DNA of 64,000 nucleotides from assembly GCF_900130015.1 (NCBI RefSeq), contig NZ_FQXS01000019.1, positions 42,345 to 106,344 of the forward strand, written 5' to 3'. Origin of the DNA: Desulfofustis glycolicus DSM 9705. GTDB taxonomy: Bacteria > Desulfobacterota > Desulfobulbia > Desulfobulbales > Desulfocapsaceae. The notes beneath the pieces were generated by a model. The model had not been told where the DNA came from, made no database searches, and worked only from the letters and a program-made list of their open reading frames with translations. The position numbers and the translations under genes were made by a program. Positions 1-8,274 of this stretch are shown one piece after another. Each line of letters starts with the position of its first letter. Position 1 is the stretch's first letter.

Positions 1-242
1 CCTTGAACGGCCTGGTTACCGCTCATGAGAAGCCTGCCACCGAGTTTCCCCCGATCACCGCCGAAACACCGGCGGTGGCATTGTGTCTGGTGGTTGCGGT
101 ACGCATCGAATCGATCACCGGCAAGAGTGATCTGGCTCAGAAAAAGGATCGGCAGACCAAACAGCGGCTTGCCTCCTACCTGCATCGGCGCAATCTACAG
201 GGCGATGAGGAGGCGGCGCGGCTGCTGCGAGAAAGCGAATAA
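1..242 (+). CDS. C-terminal end of a probable FMN-binding (PPOX/PaiB-like) protein, partial
   Basis: Only the last ~80 residues are in the window; the reading frame is open from the left edge, so the true start lies outside. The segment ESITGKSDLAQKK resembles the conserved tail of PaiB/pyridoxamine-phosphate-oxidase-like flavoproteins, where a GK-K-SQN motif follows the last barrel strand; here the SQN is AQK. The match is short and from memory of the family, so the product name is tentative. The stop is 39 bases before glyA, in the same direction. Confidence 0.4.
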   Translation, partial: LNGLVTAHEKPATEFPPITAETPAVALCLVVAVRIESITGKSDLAQKKDRQTKQRLASYLHRRNLQGDEEAARLLRESE

Positions 243-281
243 ACGCGAAGCGGAGCACGCGACTTTTTTGACGAGGAACCG

Positions 282-1535
282 ATGGCAGGAACTATGGACG
301 ACATCAGACAGACCGATCCGGATATCTATGATTTGATTAAGCAGGAGGAGCGGCGGCAGTTCGACAAGATCCGCCTGATCGCCTCGGAAAATTACGTTTC
401 CTCAGCGGTGCTGCAGGCGACCGGCTCGGTGTTGACCAACAAGTATTCGGAAGGCTATCCCGGCCGGCGCTACTACGAGGGACAGCAAATCATCGACCAG
501 GTGGAGCGCCTCGCCATCGAGCGGGCCATTGACCTGTTCGACGCCGAGCATGTGAACGTGCAGCCGTATTCAGGATCGCCGGCCAATCTAGCCGTCTATC
601 TCGCCTTTCTTAAACCCGGCGATACCATTCTCGGCATGGCTCTGCCGCACGGCGGCCACCTGACCCATGGCGCCGCGGTGAGTATTTCCGGCAGATATTT
701 CCAGGCTGAACATTACACGCTGAGCCGGGAAACCGGTCTGATCGATTATCAACAGATCCTGGAAAAGGCCCGGCAGTGCCGGCCGAAAATCATCATTGCC
801 GGTCATTCCGCCTATCCGCGGATCCTCGATTTTGAAAAGTTTCGGGAAATTGCCGACGAAGTCGGAGCCCTGCTGCTTGTCGATATGGCCCATTTCGCCG
901 GGCTGGTCGCCGGTGGCGCGCATCCGTCGCCGGTGCCGTGGGCCGATGTGGTGACCACCACCACCCATAAGTCGCTGCGGGGACCGCGCGGTGCGATCAT
1001 CATGTGCAAGCGGGAATACGGGGCGGCCATCGACAAGGCGGTCTTCCCCGGCATACAAGGCGGGCCGCACAACAACACCACCGCAGCCATGGCGGTGGCC
1101 TTCAGGGAAGCGGCGACACCCGAGTTTGCCGACTATGCCGGGCAGATCGTGAAAAACGCCCGGGCCCTGGCCGAAACGCTGTGCAAACGGGGTTTTGATC
1201 TGATTACCGGCGGCACCGACAACCACCTGTTGCTCGTCGATCTGACCAACAAGAAGGTTACCGGCAAGCAAGCAGCCAGGGCCCTCGATATGGCAGGACT
1301 GGTGGTCAACTACAACGCGGTGCCGTTCGATAAACGAAAACCGGGCAATCCAAGCGGAATTCGGATCGGAACATCGGCGGTAACGACGAGGGGATTCAAG
1401 GAAGCGGAGATGTTCCAGGTCGGCGAATGGATTAACGCGGTGGTCTCTGAGCCGGAAAACGAGCGGCTTATCACCGAGATCGGCGCCGATGTCGCCGCTT
1501 TCTGCAAGGCCTTCCCGCCGCCGGGCATTGCTTGA
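282..1535 (+). CDS. glyA: Serine hydroxymethyltransferase
   Basis: PLP enzyme interconverting serine and glycine and charging tetrahydrofolate with a one-carbon unit, cytoplasmic. The 417-residue length is typical of bacterial GlyA. Visible hallmarks are LIASENYVS near residue 33, NKYSEGYPGRRYYEG near 50, the HGGHLTHG folate/PLP loop near 123, and the PLP lysine in TTTHKSLRGPRG (Lys230). The ATG follows GACGAGGAACCG, an acceptable ribosome site; a second in-frame ATG four codons later could also be used. No partner gene from the one-carbon pathway is adjacent. Confidence 0.97.
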   Translation: MAGTMDDIRQTDPDIYDLIKQEERRQFDKIRLIASENYVSSAVLQATGSVLTNKYSEGYPGRRYYEGQQIIDQVERLAIERAIDLFDAEHVNVQPYSGSPANLAVYLAFLKPGDTILGMALPHGGHLTHGAAVSISGRYFQAEHYTLSRETGLIDYQQILEKARQCRPKIIIAGHSAYPRILDFEKFREIADEVGALLLVDMAHFAGLVAGGAHPSPVPWADVVTTTTHKSLRGPRGAIIMCKREYGAAIDKAVFPGIQGGPHNNTTAAMAVAFREAATPEFADYAGQIVKNARALAETLCKRGFDLITGGTDNHLLLVDLTNKKVTGKQAARALDMAGLVVNYNAVPFDKRKPGNPSGIRIGTSAVTTRGFKEAEMFQVGEWINAVVSEPENERLITEIGADVAAFCKAFPPPGIA

Positions 1536-1584
1536 AGGGATACGTGCCCGAGAGCCATGCTCGTACCGTTTGATCCGTGGAATG

Positions 1585-1803
1585 CTAGTCGCCCTGGGTT
1601 TCCTTGAGACGTTTGATCAACACGAAGGCCAGCGCTGCTCGTTCATTGCGCGTCAATTCGGCCTCCGCTTGGTGAAGGTGGGCCTGGATTTTCGGTGCGG
1701 AGACCGCATCACTCTCACTGAGGTGCTGGGCCTCGGCCATCTGCGATTCGTTGATGCAGTGCACGGATTTACCGCCGAGCAGCGGTATCGGCTCAGGCGC
1801 CAC
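1585..1803 (-). CDS. Small conserved-looking protein coupled to the Fe-S carrier gene
   Basis: A 72-residue product if translation begins at the GTG whose first base lies inside the last codons of the upstream A-type carrier gene (the two genes overlap by 11 bases). This suggests translational coupling. The sequence is soluble and helical, with a polar middle (HLSESDAVSAPKIQAHLHQAEAEL) and ending VLIKRLKETQGD; there is no signal peptide or recognisable motif. A longer in-frame start at 1839 would overlap more deeply and is less likely. Function unknown; the position suggests a role linked to iron-sulfur handling, which is inference only. Confidence 0.5.
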   Translation of the reverse strand: MAPEPIPLLGGKSVHCINESQMAEAQHLSESDAVSAPKIQAHLHQAEAELTRNERAALAFVLIKRLKETQGD

Positions 1804-2152
1804 AGCCGGCCCCCTCGTCTTTGAAGAGCGGCTGGCCACCAGTTGAAAAGCTGGCGCCGCAACCGCACGATGACTTGTTGCTGCCGTTATAAAAGCGGAA
1901 CCCGGCGGTGATCAGATCATCCGAGTAGTCGAGCTGCAGTCCGATCAGGTACGGCAGGCTGTCGTCGTCGGTGATGACGGTCAACCCTCTGTCGCGTTTG
2001 ATGATTTTTTCGTGTTCTTGTTTTTTCGCTACAATTTCTGCGTGATAGGTCATGCCGGCACAGCCGCCGGACTGTACGACGATACGGATCAGACCTTCGC
2101 CGCCGCCGCGGTCGAGCAGTTGGGTACGTGCTGCCTCGCTGATAGTAATCAC
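1793..2152 (-). CDS. A-type iron-sulfur carrier protein (IscA/ErpA/HesB family)
   Basis: Receives and passes on Fe-S clusters to apoproteins in the cytoplasm. The 119-residue protein carries the three family cysteines, Cys31 in QSGGCAGM and Cys96/Cys98 in SSCGCGASF, in the usual C-x(~64)-C-x-C spacing. The tail is a little longer than usual and ends with an extra cysteine (Cys117, AGCGA). Convergent with glyA, with a small gene overlapping its 3' end. Which of IscA, ErpA or SufA it represents cannot be told from the sequence alone. Confidence 0.93.
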   Translation of the reverse strand: MITISEAARTQLLDRGGGEGLIRIVVQSGGCAGMTYHAEIVAKKQEHEKIIKRDRGLTVITDDDSLPYLIGLQLDYSDDLITAGFRFYNGSNKSSCGCGASFSTGGQPLFKDEGAGCGA

Positions 2153-2339
2153 CGCTTGACCTCCCGGATTCGGTTAGCTGTTTATCGAGAACTGGATAAT
2201 AGTAATTCTCACCTTACAAAATAGGAACGATGGCGGAAAAGGCAAAAGCGGAGGCTGCTTTTGCCTGCTTGTCAAACGGCTTCGTTCCGGTTACATACTG
2301 AGTATCCGCAGGTGTTACCGATAGACTGAGGAGGATACG

Positions 2340-2549
2340 ATGCGAGATCGATTGGCTGAATTACGGGAAGAATGGTATAGCGAGCCTGACGCCCTACCGG
2401 AAAGTGACGATGAAGTCGTCGATGATGAGTTACTGGCCTTGGAAGTATTGTTCCTGTCACGCGGGGTGACCGTTGCCGGTACCGGCAGTGTCCGTGTTTC
2501 CGAGAAAGATGAGGAAGCTTCAGCTGACGACGGGGAGTCTTCGCCCTGA
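2340..2549 (+). CDS. Small acidic hypothetical protein
   Basis: 69 residues, preceded by a strong ribosome site (GAGGAGGATACG then ATG). The protein is very acidic, with clusters such as ESDDEVVDDE and SEKDEEASADDGE around a short hydrophobic stretch (LLALEVLFL). No family recognised. The good ribosome site and biased composition favour a real gene; no homology support can be given. It stands alone between the Fe-S carrier gene (divergent) and a dispersed repeat. Confidence 0.5.
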   Translation: MRDRLAELREEWYSEPDALPESDDEVVDDELLALEVLFLSRGVTVAGTGSVRVSEKDEEASADDGESSP

Positions 2550-2585
2550 TCACCGGTCCAAGCCACAATGATGACATAAGGGGAG

Positions 2586-2712
2586 CTTGAAAAATTCGGA
2601 ATTTCGTTCAAGATCGAGGCGCGCAAGAAAATTTTACCGCAGGCATAGATGATATTCCGAGGGTAAAATTTGATCGCGCAACGAAGAGATTGGGCGAAAT
2701 GACAATTTTTCA
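2586..2712 (-). repeat. Dispersed repeat family A, copy 1
   Basis: About 95 bases (2586-2680) match a segment near 20.4 kb in the opposite orientation with roughly 87 of 95 positions identical by eye, and weaker similarity continues for another ~30 bases up to about 2712. The core contains the phrase CCTCGGAATATCA and, further on, ATGCCTGCGGTAAAATTT. It is AT-richer than the surrounding genes. Lies in the gene-poor stretch 2550-3017 just before a hairpin terminator. Confidence 0.85.
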
Positions 2713-2725
2713 TGGTTCCTATAAG

Positions 2726-2761
2726 AAAAACCGGGAGCAGCCGTTGGCTGTCCCGGTTTTT
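2726..2761. terminator. Bidirectional rho-independent terminator hairpin
   Basis: AAAAACCGGGA followed by CAGCC-GTT-GGCTG and TCCCGGTTTTT forms a long hairpin with an A-run on one side and a T-run on the other, so it could terminate transcription from either strand. Confidence 0.8.
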
Positions 2762-3017
2762 GCGTACTGGGGGTGGGGATGTGGAGTGGAATCAGATACA
2801 GGTGATATTTGTGGATCGGCGATGGATGATCCAGCAACAGGTGCTTCCAGACGGCGTACAATCACTGACAGCTGATGAACCAGCCACTCCACATCCCCGG
2901 GGGGGCTTATCGCACCTCGGCTGATTGGTACCGGCCGGTGTGCAGGTGATCGGCAACAGATTCTCCCTACGAGTCTCCAGGATGTCTCTGCCGAGCATAT
3001 TCACGAAGCGTTTCCTC

Positions 3018-3257
3018 TCAATCAACGGCAAGATAGCCGTGTTGTTCGGTGAGTCTTTCCAACTCCCCGTTTATTTCAACATAGGTGCGTTTTTGCTGGT
3101 CCATGTAGACCTTTGCAAGTTTTCGTCCTATCAACGCACCCTGGTTACAGACGATGAAGCCTCGCCCGATTTGCCGCATATCATTTCGTTTGTCTCGTTG
3201 GCTACTCATGTCCGGCGACTCGTTCAGTGAAATGATTTTCGTTGCTTGTTGTCTCAT
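3018..3257 (-). CDS. Possible small hypothetical protein
   Basis: A 79-codon frame (or 63 codons from the internal ATG at MSSQRDKRND). The translation is charged and soluble, with GRGFIVCNQGALIGRKLAKVY and ELERLTEQHGYLAV, which looks more protein-like than the shadow frames around it. The ribosome site is weak. No family recognised; it may be spurious. Confidence 0.3.
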   Translation of the reverse strand: MRQQATKIISLNESPDMSSQRDKRNDMRQIGRGFIVCNQGALIGRKLAKVYMDQQKRTYVEINGELERLTEQHGYLAVD

Positions 3258-3703
3258 GTCTCAGGTATTGCACGACGTGTGCCAATGTTGCCTATTATGT
3301 TGATTTTTCTGTAAACAATGCTGTTGTCAGTGATTATCATGCTGAATATTCGTCTATATTTGGTGGGTCGAGCGGTTTCGTGGTGAGACTGCCGTGTATC
3401 ATGGTGACACCGTTGTGAGAGGATTGAGGTGAAAAATGCCAACGGAGTTAACGATTTTAACGACAACCGATTCTTCGCTTTTTCTCTTTGTCAGGGTTAT
3501 TCCTGGTGTGACGGAGATAATCAACTCGATTCCGGAAGAGCACTGTTTGTATTATTACGTAAAAAAGGAAAGGTGTTGGAACGATTTGACAAATTTGCAT
3601 CATGTCGTTAAGGTTAAATGATGCTGACAGGTGTGTCGGGGTGTCTCCGAAACGTACGGTTGGCTCTTCATCCGTTTAAAAAATGTAAATATCGTTTACG
3701 ATT
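3258..3703. other. AT-rich intergenic stretch upstream of the GAF/sigma-54 activator gene
   Basis: This 446-base stretch is AT-richer than its flanks. It holds a 61-codon plus-strand frame at 3436-3621 with a fair ribosome site (GAGGTGAAAA then ATG) but no recognisable product, a possible sigma-70 promoter (TTGACA at 3586, then TAAGGT 17 bases on), and a small inverted repeat GTAAA/TTTAC at 3685-3699 directly before the start of the next gene. Confidence 0.4.
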
Positions 3704-5251
3704 ATGGCTAAAACTTCCCCATCGGTTACGCAGGAACAGCTCGTCAAGCTACGCAACCGCCTTGCCCAGGTTACCAGTTCCTGGACATTCGACGATTATC
3801 GGACCTTTATTACCTTTTACTCCCGTATTCTTCCCGATTTCATGCAGGCGGAACGATGCACCATCTTTATTATGCAGCGGGGCAGCAACCGGATTTGTTC
3901 AATGTTCGGCACCGGCCTGGAGGAGGAGCAGATTGAACCGCCGCTGGAGGGCAGCATTGTCGGTCAGGTGATCAAGAGCGGTCGCGGCATCGTCGAAAAT
4001 AATCTCGCGGAGCATCGCGGCTTCCATTCCAGCAGTGACGAACAGACCGGCTTTGTCAGTCGAAACGTCGTCTGCTGTCCTATCAGGAGTGTCACCGGCG
4101 AAAGTGTGACCGGGGCAATTCAGCTGCTCAACAAAAAGGACGGTCGCGACTTTACCGTCGATGATCTGCATAAACTGGATGAGATTTCACATTTTCTCTC
4201 CATTTCCATCGAGTCGGTGATGCTCAATCAGGAAATCCTGACCATCGCCTCTCGCTTCGGAAAAGAGGTCGAACGGCTCGAGCAGGCAACCATCCATGGC
4301 ACCAAGATCATAGCCGAGAGCCAGGCCATGATAGATGTCCTCAACTTGGTTCGCATCATCAGCAAAACACCGGTAAATGTATTGATTCTCGGGGAAAACG
4401 GTACCGGAAAAGAGCTTGTCGCCCGGATGATCCATGCCCTCGGCGATCGGGCAGACAAACCATTCGTGCCGGTAAACTGTGCCTGTATCCCGGAGAATCT
4501 AGTGGAGAGTGAATTTTTCGGCCACGAGAAAGGTGCGTTCACCGGCGCCGAGCAATCCCGTCGCGGCTTTTTCGAAGAGGCCAGTGGCGGAACCATGTTT
4601 CTCGATGAGATCGGAGAAATGCCGTTGATCATTCAGCCGAAGTTTCTGCGTGTTATTCAGGAAGGCGAGGGGCACCGGCTCGGCAGCAACAAGGTGATAT
4701 CATACGACCTGCGCCTGGTCAGCGCGTCAAACCGCGATCTGGCCGCGGAGATCAAAAAAGAACGGTTTCGGGAAGACCTGTTCTTCCGGCTGTTTTCGGT
4801 GGAGATTGTCATCCCGCCGCTTCGTGATCGAAAAGAGGATATCCTGCCGCTGGCTCAGCATTTTCTCAGTGTTACCAACGAGCGTTTCTCTAAACACGTG
4901 TCCGGGTTCTCGCCGGAGGTTATTGATCTCTTCGAGCGGTTTTCCTGGCCTGGCAACGTTCGGCAGTTGCTCAAGGAGGTGGAGCGGCTGGTAGCCCTAA
5001 CCGACAACGGCCAGATTATTCAGCCGGATCGCTGCTCGCGCGATCTGCTCCATTTTTTCAACAGCCACAAGAAGCGCCGGCGCGAGACCGATTTCAATGA
5101 TCTTGCTATTCCGGCTCAGGCCAGACGATTGGAAGTCGGACTGATCAAACAAGCCCTCGAACGGACTAACGGCAACAAGACTCAGGCGGCAGCGTTGCTT
5201 GACATTACCAGGCAGGGGTTGCTGAAAAAACTGAAACGATACCACATCTAA
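3704..5251 (+). CDS. GAF-domain sigma-54-dependent transcriptional activator
   Basis: Enhancer-binding protein that remodels sigma-54 RNA polymerase. The 515 residues contain an N-terminal GAF-like sensor (about 20-165), a short linker helix, an AAA+ domain with Walker A GENGTGKE (230-237), the sigma-54 contact loop GAFTGA (277-282), Walker B GGTMFLDEIGEM (about 295-306) and the arginine-rich FREDLFFRL, and a C-terminal Fis-type helix-turn-helix (NKTQAAALLDITRQGLLKKL). All motifs look intact. No Shine-Dalgarno is visible before the ATG; a small inverted repeat overlaps that position, so autoregulation is possible. No clear sigma-54 promoter was found beside it, so its targets are unknown. Confidence 0.95.
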   Translation: MAKTSPSVTQEQLVKLRNRLAQVTSSWTFDDYRTFITFYSRILPDFMQAERCTIFIMQRGSNRICSMFGTGLEEEQIEPPLEGSIVGQVIKSGRGIVENNLAEHRGFHSSSDEQTGFVSRNVVCCPIRSVTGESVTGAIQLLNKKDGRDFTVDDLHKLDEISHFLSISIESVMLNQEILTIASRFGKEVERLEQATIHGTKIIAESQAMIDVLNLVRIISKTPVNVLILGENGTGKELVARMIHALGDRADKPFVPVNCACIPENLVESEFFGHEKGAFTGAEQSRRGFFEEASGGTMFLDEIGEMPLIIQPKFLRVIQEGEGHRLGSNKVISYDLRLVSASNRDLAAEIKKERFREDLFFRLFSVEIVIPPLRDRKEDILPLAQHFLSVTNERFSKHVSGFSPEVIDLFERFSWPGNVRQLLKEVERLVALTDNGQIIQPDRCSRDLLHFFNSHKKRRRETDFNDLAIPAQARRLEVGLIKQALERTNGNKTQAAALLDITRQGLLKKLKRYHI

Positions 5252-5359
5252 TCACCCGGCGCTGGGGCTGGTCGACAAGAAAATCTTTGTGTGAGATCGA
5301 TAATGCGGAGCAGCCGGTGCAGTTGCGGTCGCGTCGGAGTGCCTGCTGCCTTTCCGGGG

Positions 5360-5989
5360 TTATGCCCAGAGCGTTATGGCCGGGTAGGTGGAAACGGCGT
5401 AGACGATATCCGTCCGGGTAATGATGCCGATGATCACATCGGCGGCGTTGGTTACCGGAATGCAGTTGAGTTCGCACTCGTACATCACTTGGGCGACACG
5501 TCTGATGTCTGAAACCGGATCGGCTGAGATCAGCGGTCGCGAAACGAGAGGGGCAATCGACCCGCTCTCAGGCGAGCGCACGGTCTCGTTGTCAACCAGC
5601 AACACCTTGAGCAGGCTTTCCCTGGTGATTAGGCCGACCGGTTTGTTTTCGTCGTTGATGACGGGGAGTTGTTTGATCCCTTTGCTTGTCAGCATCTCGT
5701 AGCAGTCAGAGATTGAAATGTTTTCGCCGACGGTGAAAACCGGCCGCTTCATGATCTGATAGGCATGATAGATCGCTTCTTCATGCCGTGACTGGATCAT
5801 TTTTTTATAGGCGTTGACCGCCTCGTTGGTCAACGGCGACTGTTGCCCGGTATCGGCTGACTCGCCCTGGTCGTCGGAGAGCAGCGGCTTGACACGCTTG
5901 GTTGGCGTGATTCCCTCCACCCGATAGACTTCCTCGAGCGTGCTGCGAAAACTGTAGCCTCTATCGTTGTAGACAGCGAACATAATCAA
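5360..5989 (-). CDS. CBS-domain pair protein
   Basis: 209 residues: a poorly conserved N-terminal ~75 residues (beginning MIMFAVYNDRGYSFRSTLEEVY) followed by two CBS modules. The first is marked by IMKRPVFTVGENISISDCYEMLTSKGIKQLPVINDE-KPVGLITRESLL (split here by a dash), the second by IPVTNAADVIIGIITRTDIVYAV. CBS pairs usually bind adenine nucleotides. The N-terminal portion has no recognisable catalytic domain, so this is probably a small-ligand sensor. It is convergent with the sigma-54 activator and stands alone. Confidence 0.85.
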   Translation of the reverse strand: MIMFAVYNDRGYSFRSTLEEVYRVEGITPTKRVKPLLSDDQGESADTGQQSPLTNEAVNAYKKMIQSRHEEAIYHAYQIMKRPVFTVGENISISDCYEMLTSKGIKQLPVINDENKPVGLITRESLLKVLLVDNETVRSPESGSIAPLVSRPLISADPVSDIRRVAQVMYECELNCIPVTNAADVIIGIITRTDIVYAVSTYPAITLWA

Positions 5990-6476
5990 CCCGCGGATAA
6001 GTGAGATGCACCAAAAGGAGGCCTCCGGAGGTGCTACGCTCCTGTCGACGTTCCCGTCGACTTGCTTGTCGCCGCTTCGGTGCCTATTTGTCCGGATTGT
6101 TCCGGAATTTCCGCCCTTACCTAAAACTTACTATAACCTTCATGACGGAAGGTCACAACAGACAATGAAAATCTCCATCTCAGCGGACGGCGGGACCGGT
6201 TTTAACCTGTCCTGCGCAAATTTCCAACGGCGGGATAGGTTTTAGCGTGTTCTCCGACCCGCAGGACCCTCGCGATGCAGCCTCCGGTAGAACCGATCAG
6301 CCGGGGTGAGGTGATTATCTAGTAAAAAAACAACCTCCAGGAGGAAAAAAGCGGCAGGTGTCAGAAAATTGTCAGATAGAGCGGCTATGTTCGATGCATT
6401 CCATCTCCTCGGCCGATGAGACCATGGAATATCACTATTTTTCGATAGAAGAACCTAGACAACAGGAGGAAGTCTG
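5990..6476. other. Intergenic region with a degenerate palindromic repeat
   Basis: No gene is supported here. Contains GGCGGGACCGGTTTTAACC+TGTCC (6189-6212), which recurs near 23.1 kb, and a decayed second copy beginning GGCGGGATAGGTTTTAGC at 6229-6255. The stretch 6440-6476 before the next gene has the ribosome site CAGGAGGAAGTCTG. Confidence 0.5.
6189..6255 (+). repeat. Repeat family C, one good and one decayed copy in tandem
   Basis: The 24-base unit GGCGGGAC-CGGTTTTAACCTGTCC (6189-6212) is repeated imperfectly at 6229-6255 and found inverted at 23099-23122. The core AGGTTTTAACCT-like centre forms a short hairpin (GGACAGGT/ACCTGTCC in the 23-kb copy). Confidence 0.6.
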
Positions 6477-6797
6477 ATGAAAATGCATCGCGTAATCGTG
6501 TCCATACTCTGTTCACTTGTCCTGCTTTTTTCCGTGGCCGGTCCGGCCCTGAGTCAAGCCGCCGGAGCCAAATCGGCCGCGGCGGCGGCCCAGGTCGCCG
6601 GTGAGACGGTTGATATCAACCGGGCTGATCTTGAACAATTGGCTACATTGCCGGGAATCGGCGAAAAGCTTGCTGAACGGATCAATGCCTACCGTGAGGA
6701 GAACGGTCCGTTTAAATCTGTTGACGATCTGCTCAACGTCAAGGGTGTCGGCCCGAAGATGCTCGAAAAGATCAGACCGCTGATCACCGTTTCCTGA
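6477..6797 (+). CDS. Exported helix-hairpin-helix protein (ComEA-like)
   Basis: 106 residues. An N-terminal signal peptide (MKMHRVIVSILCSLVLLFSV, cleavage probably after ALSQA) is followed by an alanine-rich linker and a tandem helix-hairpin-helix: DINRADLEQLATLPGIGEKLAERI and FKSVDDLLNVKGVGPKMLEKI. This is the DNA-binding unit of ComEA, the competence receptor. ComEA proper usually has an N-terminal membrane anchor and SLBB domain; here only the HhH is present, so a role in periplasmic DNA binding is likely but competence is not shown. Strong ribosome site AGGAGGAAG. Ends in a hairpin shared with the convergent gene. Confidence 0.9.
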   Translation: MKMHRVIVSILCSLVLLFSVAGPALSQAAGAKSAAAAAQVAGETVDINRADLEQLATLPGIGEKLAERINAYREENGPFKSVDDLLNVKGVGPKMLEKIRPLITVS

Positions 6798-6803
6798 GGA
6801 GCC

Positions 6804-6842
6804 CCGAGGCGAGGGACCTGTCGGTCAGGTTCCTCGCCTCGG
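6804..6842. terminator. Hairpin between convergent genes
   Basis: CCGAGGCGAGGGACCTG pairs with CAGGTTCCTCGCCTCGG (17 pairs, one G-T) around the loop TCGGT. No T-run follows on either strand, so it is an imperfect terminator or transcript-end stabiliser between the HhH gene and the minus-strand P-loop-like gene. Confidence 0.6.
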
Positions 6843-6862
6843 CACAGGGCCTACGATCGGGA

Positions 6863-8047
6863 CTAATTGTCCACGAAAATTGCGTCATGGTCGGGAAAGG
6901 GGCGGCTGTCGGTGGTGACGCAGAGGCATTGGCAGCTGTCGGCCAGCTCGGTGATTCGGCTGGCCAGCAGATCTCGATCTTCCCTGAAGCTCGCCCAGCT
7001 CGGCAGGGAAAACAACAGGATTGGCCGGCTACGCAGCAGGACCGTGGACAGCGCGATGAGCAGTTGGCAGCAGGCGGCGAGCCGGTCGAGCGGAGCCAGT
7101 CCGTCGATGGGCCGCAGCCCGCCGTTTTCAGCTTTGATCTCGACGGTGGGCAGGTGTTGCCGGCATCGCACGTGCAGTGCCGGTGTCGGCCCCTGGCGGT
7201 CAAGTTCCACTTGCAGCCGGTGCAGCAACTCCTCGGCTGCAGCCGCATCTACAGTTTCCAGGACGTTCCGGAGTTTCTCCAGGAGATGGGAAAGCGGCGG
7301 TGGGAGTCGAATCTCCGGGGCAGGACGCAAGTCACCGAACTGCCAGAACGGCAGATCCGTAAGATCAATGGCGGCCAGCAGCGGCAGCCACTGTTCGACT
7401 ATTGTGCGGGCGGTGGCAAAGTGACGGGCCCGGAGAACCCGATGGCGTAGTTCGGTCAGTCGAGTTTTCTCGGCAGCAGGTGCTTCGGCCGCCGCTGTTT
7501 TGAGGTAGTCGGCCAGCTCAGACATGAGCTCTTCTTTGATACGATCTGACGATGCCAGGGTGTCGAGGCGACGGCGCAACCGTTCTTCGCTGCCGGTGGC
7601 CGGGGCCGAAGAGGGGAGTACAGAATCCACCTCGGCTGCTATGTCGCCCCATCTTGTCGATGAGGCGAGTTCGATAAAATTAATCCAGCGGGAATAGTCG
7701 AGCCGGCGGCCGACCTCGATCAGGTCCGTTTCGTAGAGGACGGGGCTGATCTCGGCCAGTTCCTGTATCAGTCCGGGATCACTGTTGAAAACGGTGATGG
7801 CGATGGTTCGTTTGTGCGGCACGATCCTTCGCGTGTACCCCTGCCGGCTGATCTGCCGTGGCAGATCGGCAAACGGGTCGGCATGCTCGCACGGATATGG
7901 CGGATTGATCGTTGCCAATGCATTGATCAGTGCCGTTTTCCGTGGGACGGACCGCACCTGAAGCAGGTTCAAACCGGAAGTGACTTCCACCCAGTTCGTT
8001 TCCGGGACCTCCCCCAAGCCTCGTAATCGCAGTTTAATCAATTCCAT
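6863..8047 (-). CDS. Large protein with a degenerate ABC/SMC-type P-loop fold, function unknown
   Basis: 394 residues. The N-terminus (MELIKLRLRGLGEVPETNWV then TSGLNLLQVRSVPRKTALINAL) has the layout of an RecF/SMC-like ATPase head: strand, G-rich loop, then the helix that follows Walker A. The loop reads VRSVPRKT instead of GxxGxGKS/T, so the invariant glycines are gone. The middle is rich in charged helices (coiled-coil-like, about 150-310), and near the C-terminus RPILLFSLPSW sits where Walker B would be but lacks the acidic pair. It is followed by SCQCLCVTTDSRPFPDHDAIFV, the typical last strand. Probably a non-hydrolysing relative of OLD/RecF-type ATPases; no close family recognised. A palindromic repeat lies immediately upstream. 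Confidence 0.75.
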   Translation of the reverse strand: MELIKLRLRGLGEVPETNWVEVTSGLNLLQVRSVPRKTALINALATINPPYPCEHADPFADLPRQISRQGYTRRIVPHKRTIAITVFNSDPGLIQELAEISPVLYETDLIEVGRRLDYSRWINFIELASSTRWGDIAAEVDSVLPSSAPATGSEERLRRRLDTLASSDRIKEELMSELADYLKTAAAEAPAAEKTRLTELRHRVLRARHFATARTIVEQWLPLLAAIDLTDLPFWQFGDLRPAPEIRLPPPLSHLLEKLRNVLETVDAAAAEELLHRLQVELDRQGPTPALHVRCRQHLPTVEIKAENGGLRPIDGLAPLDRLAACCQLLIALSTVLLRSRPILLFSLPSWASFREDRDLLASRITELADSCQCLCVTTDSRPFPDHDAIFVDN

Positions 8048-8055
8048 TATATTAG

Positions 8056-8125
8056 AAGCGGGGTCAGGCTTGACAAGTTGACAACCCGTCTGCGGTTTGT
8101 CAACTTGTCAAGCCTGACCCCGCTT
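8056..8125. repeat. GGGGTCAGGCTTGAC palindrome, copy 1
   Basis: Outer arms GCGGGGTCAGGCTTGACAAG and the matching complement pair almost perfectly. The inner part GTTGACAA...TTTGTCAAC closes on a short GC-rich loop. Located in the divergent promoter region between the P-loop-like gene and the PHP gene. Confidence 0.92.
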
Positions 8126-8274
8126 TTCTCATGTTTCTTCAACCATAAGTTCACCATGGGATAATTCAATGACTCCTTGAGATACCAGTGAATTTCTAGT
8201 ACAAAAACATGACGTGCCGCCGGTGTCGGACCGGGGCGGGGAAGCACTTGATTTTACTCAGAGAAGAAGATGCC

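Noticed and set aside
588..1271. Long minus-strand open frame (227 codons) opposite glyA
   Set aside because: It lies wholly within glyA, has no ribosome site or recognisable domain, and is a product of high GC.
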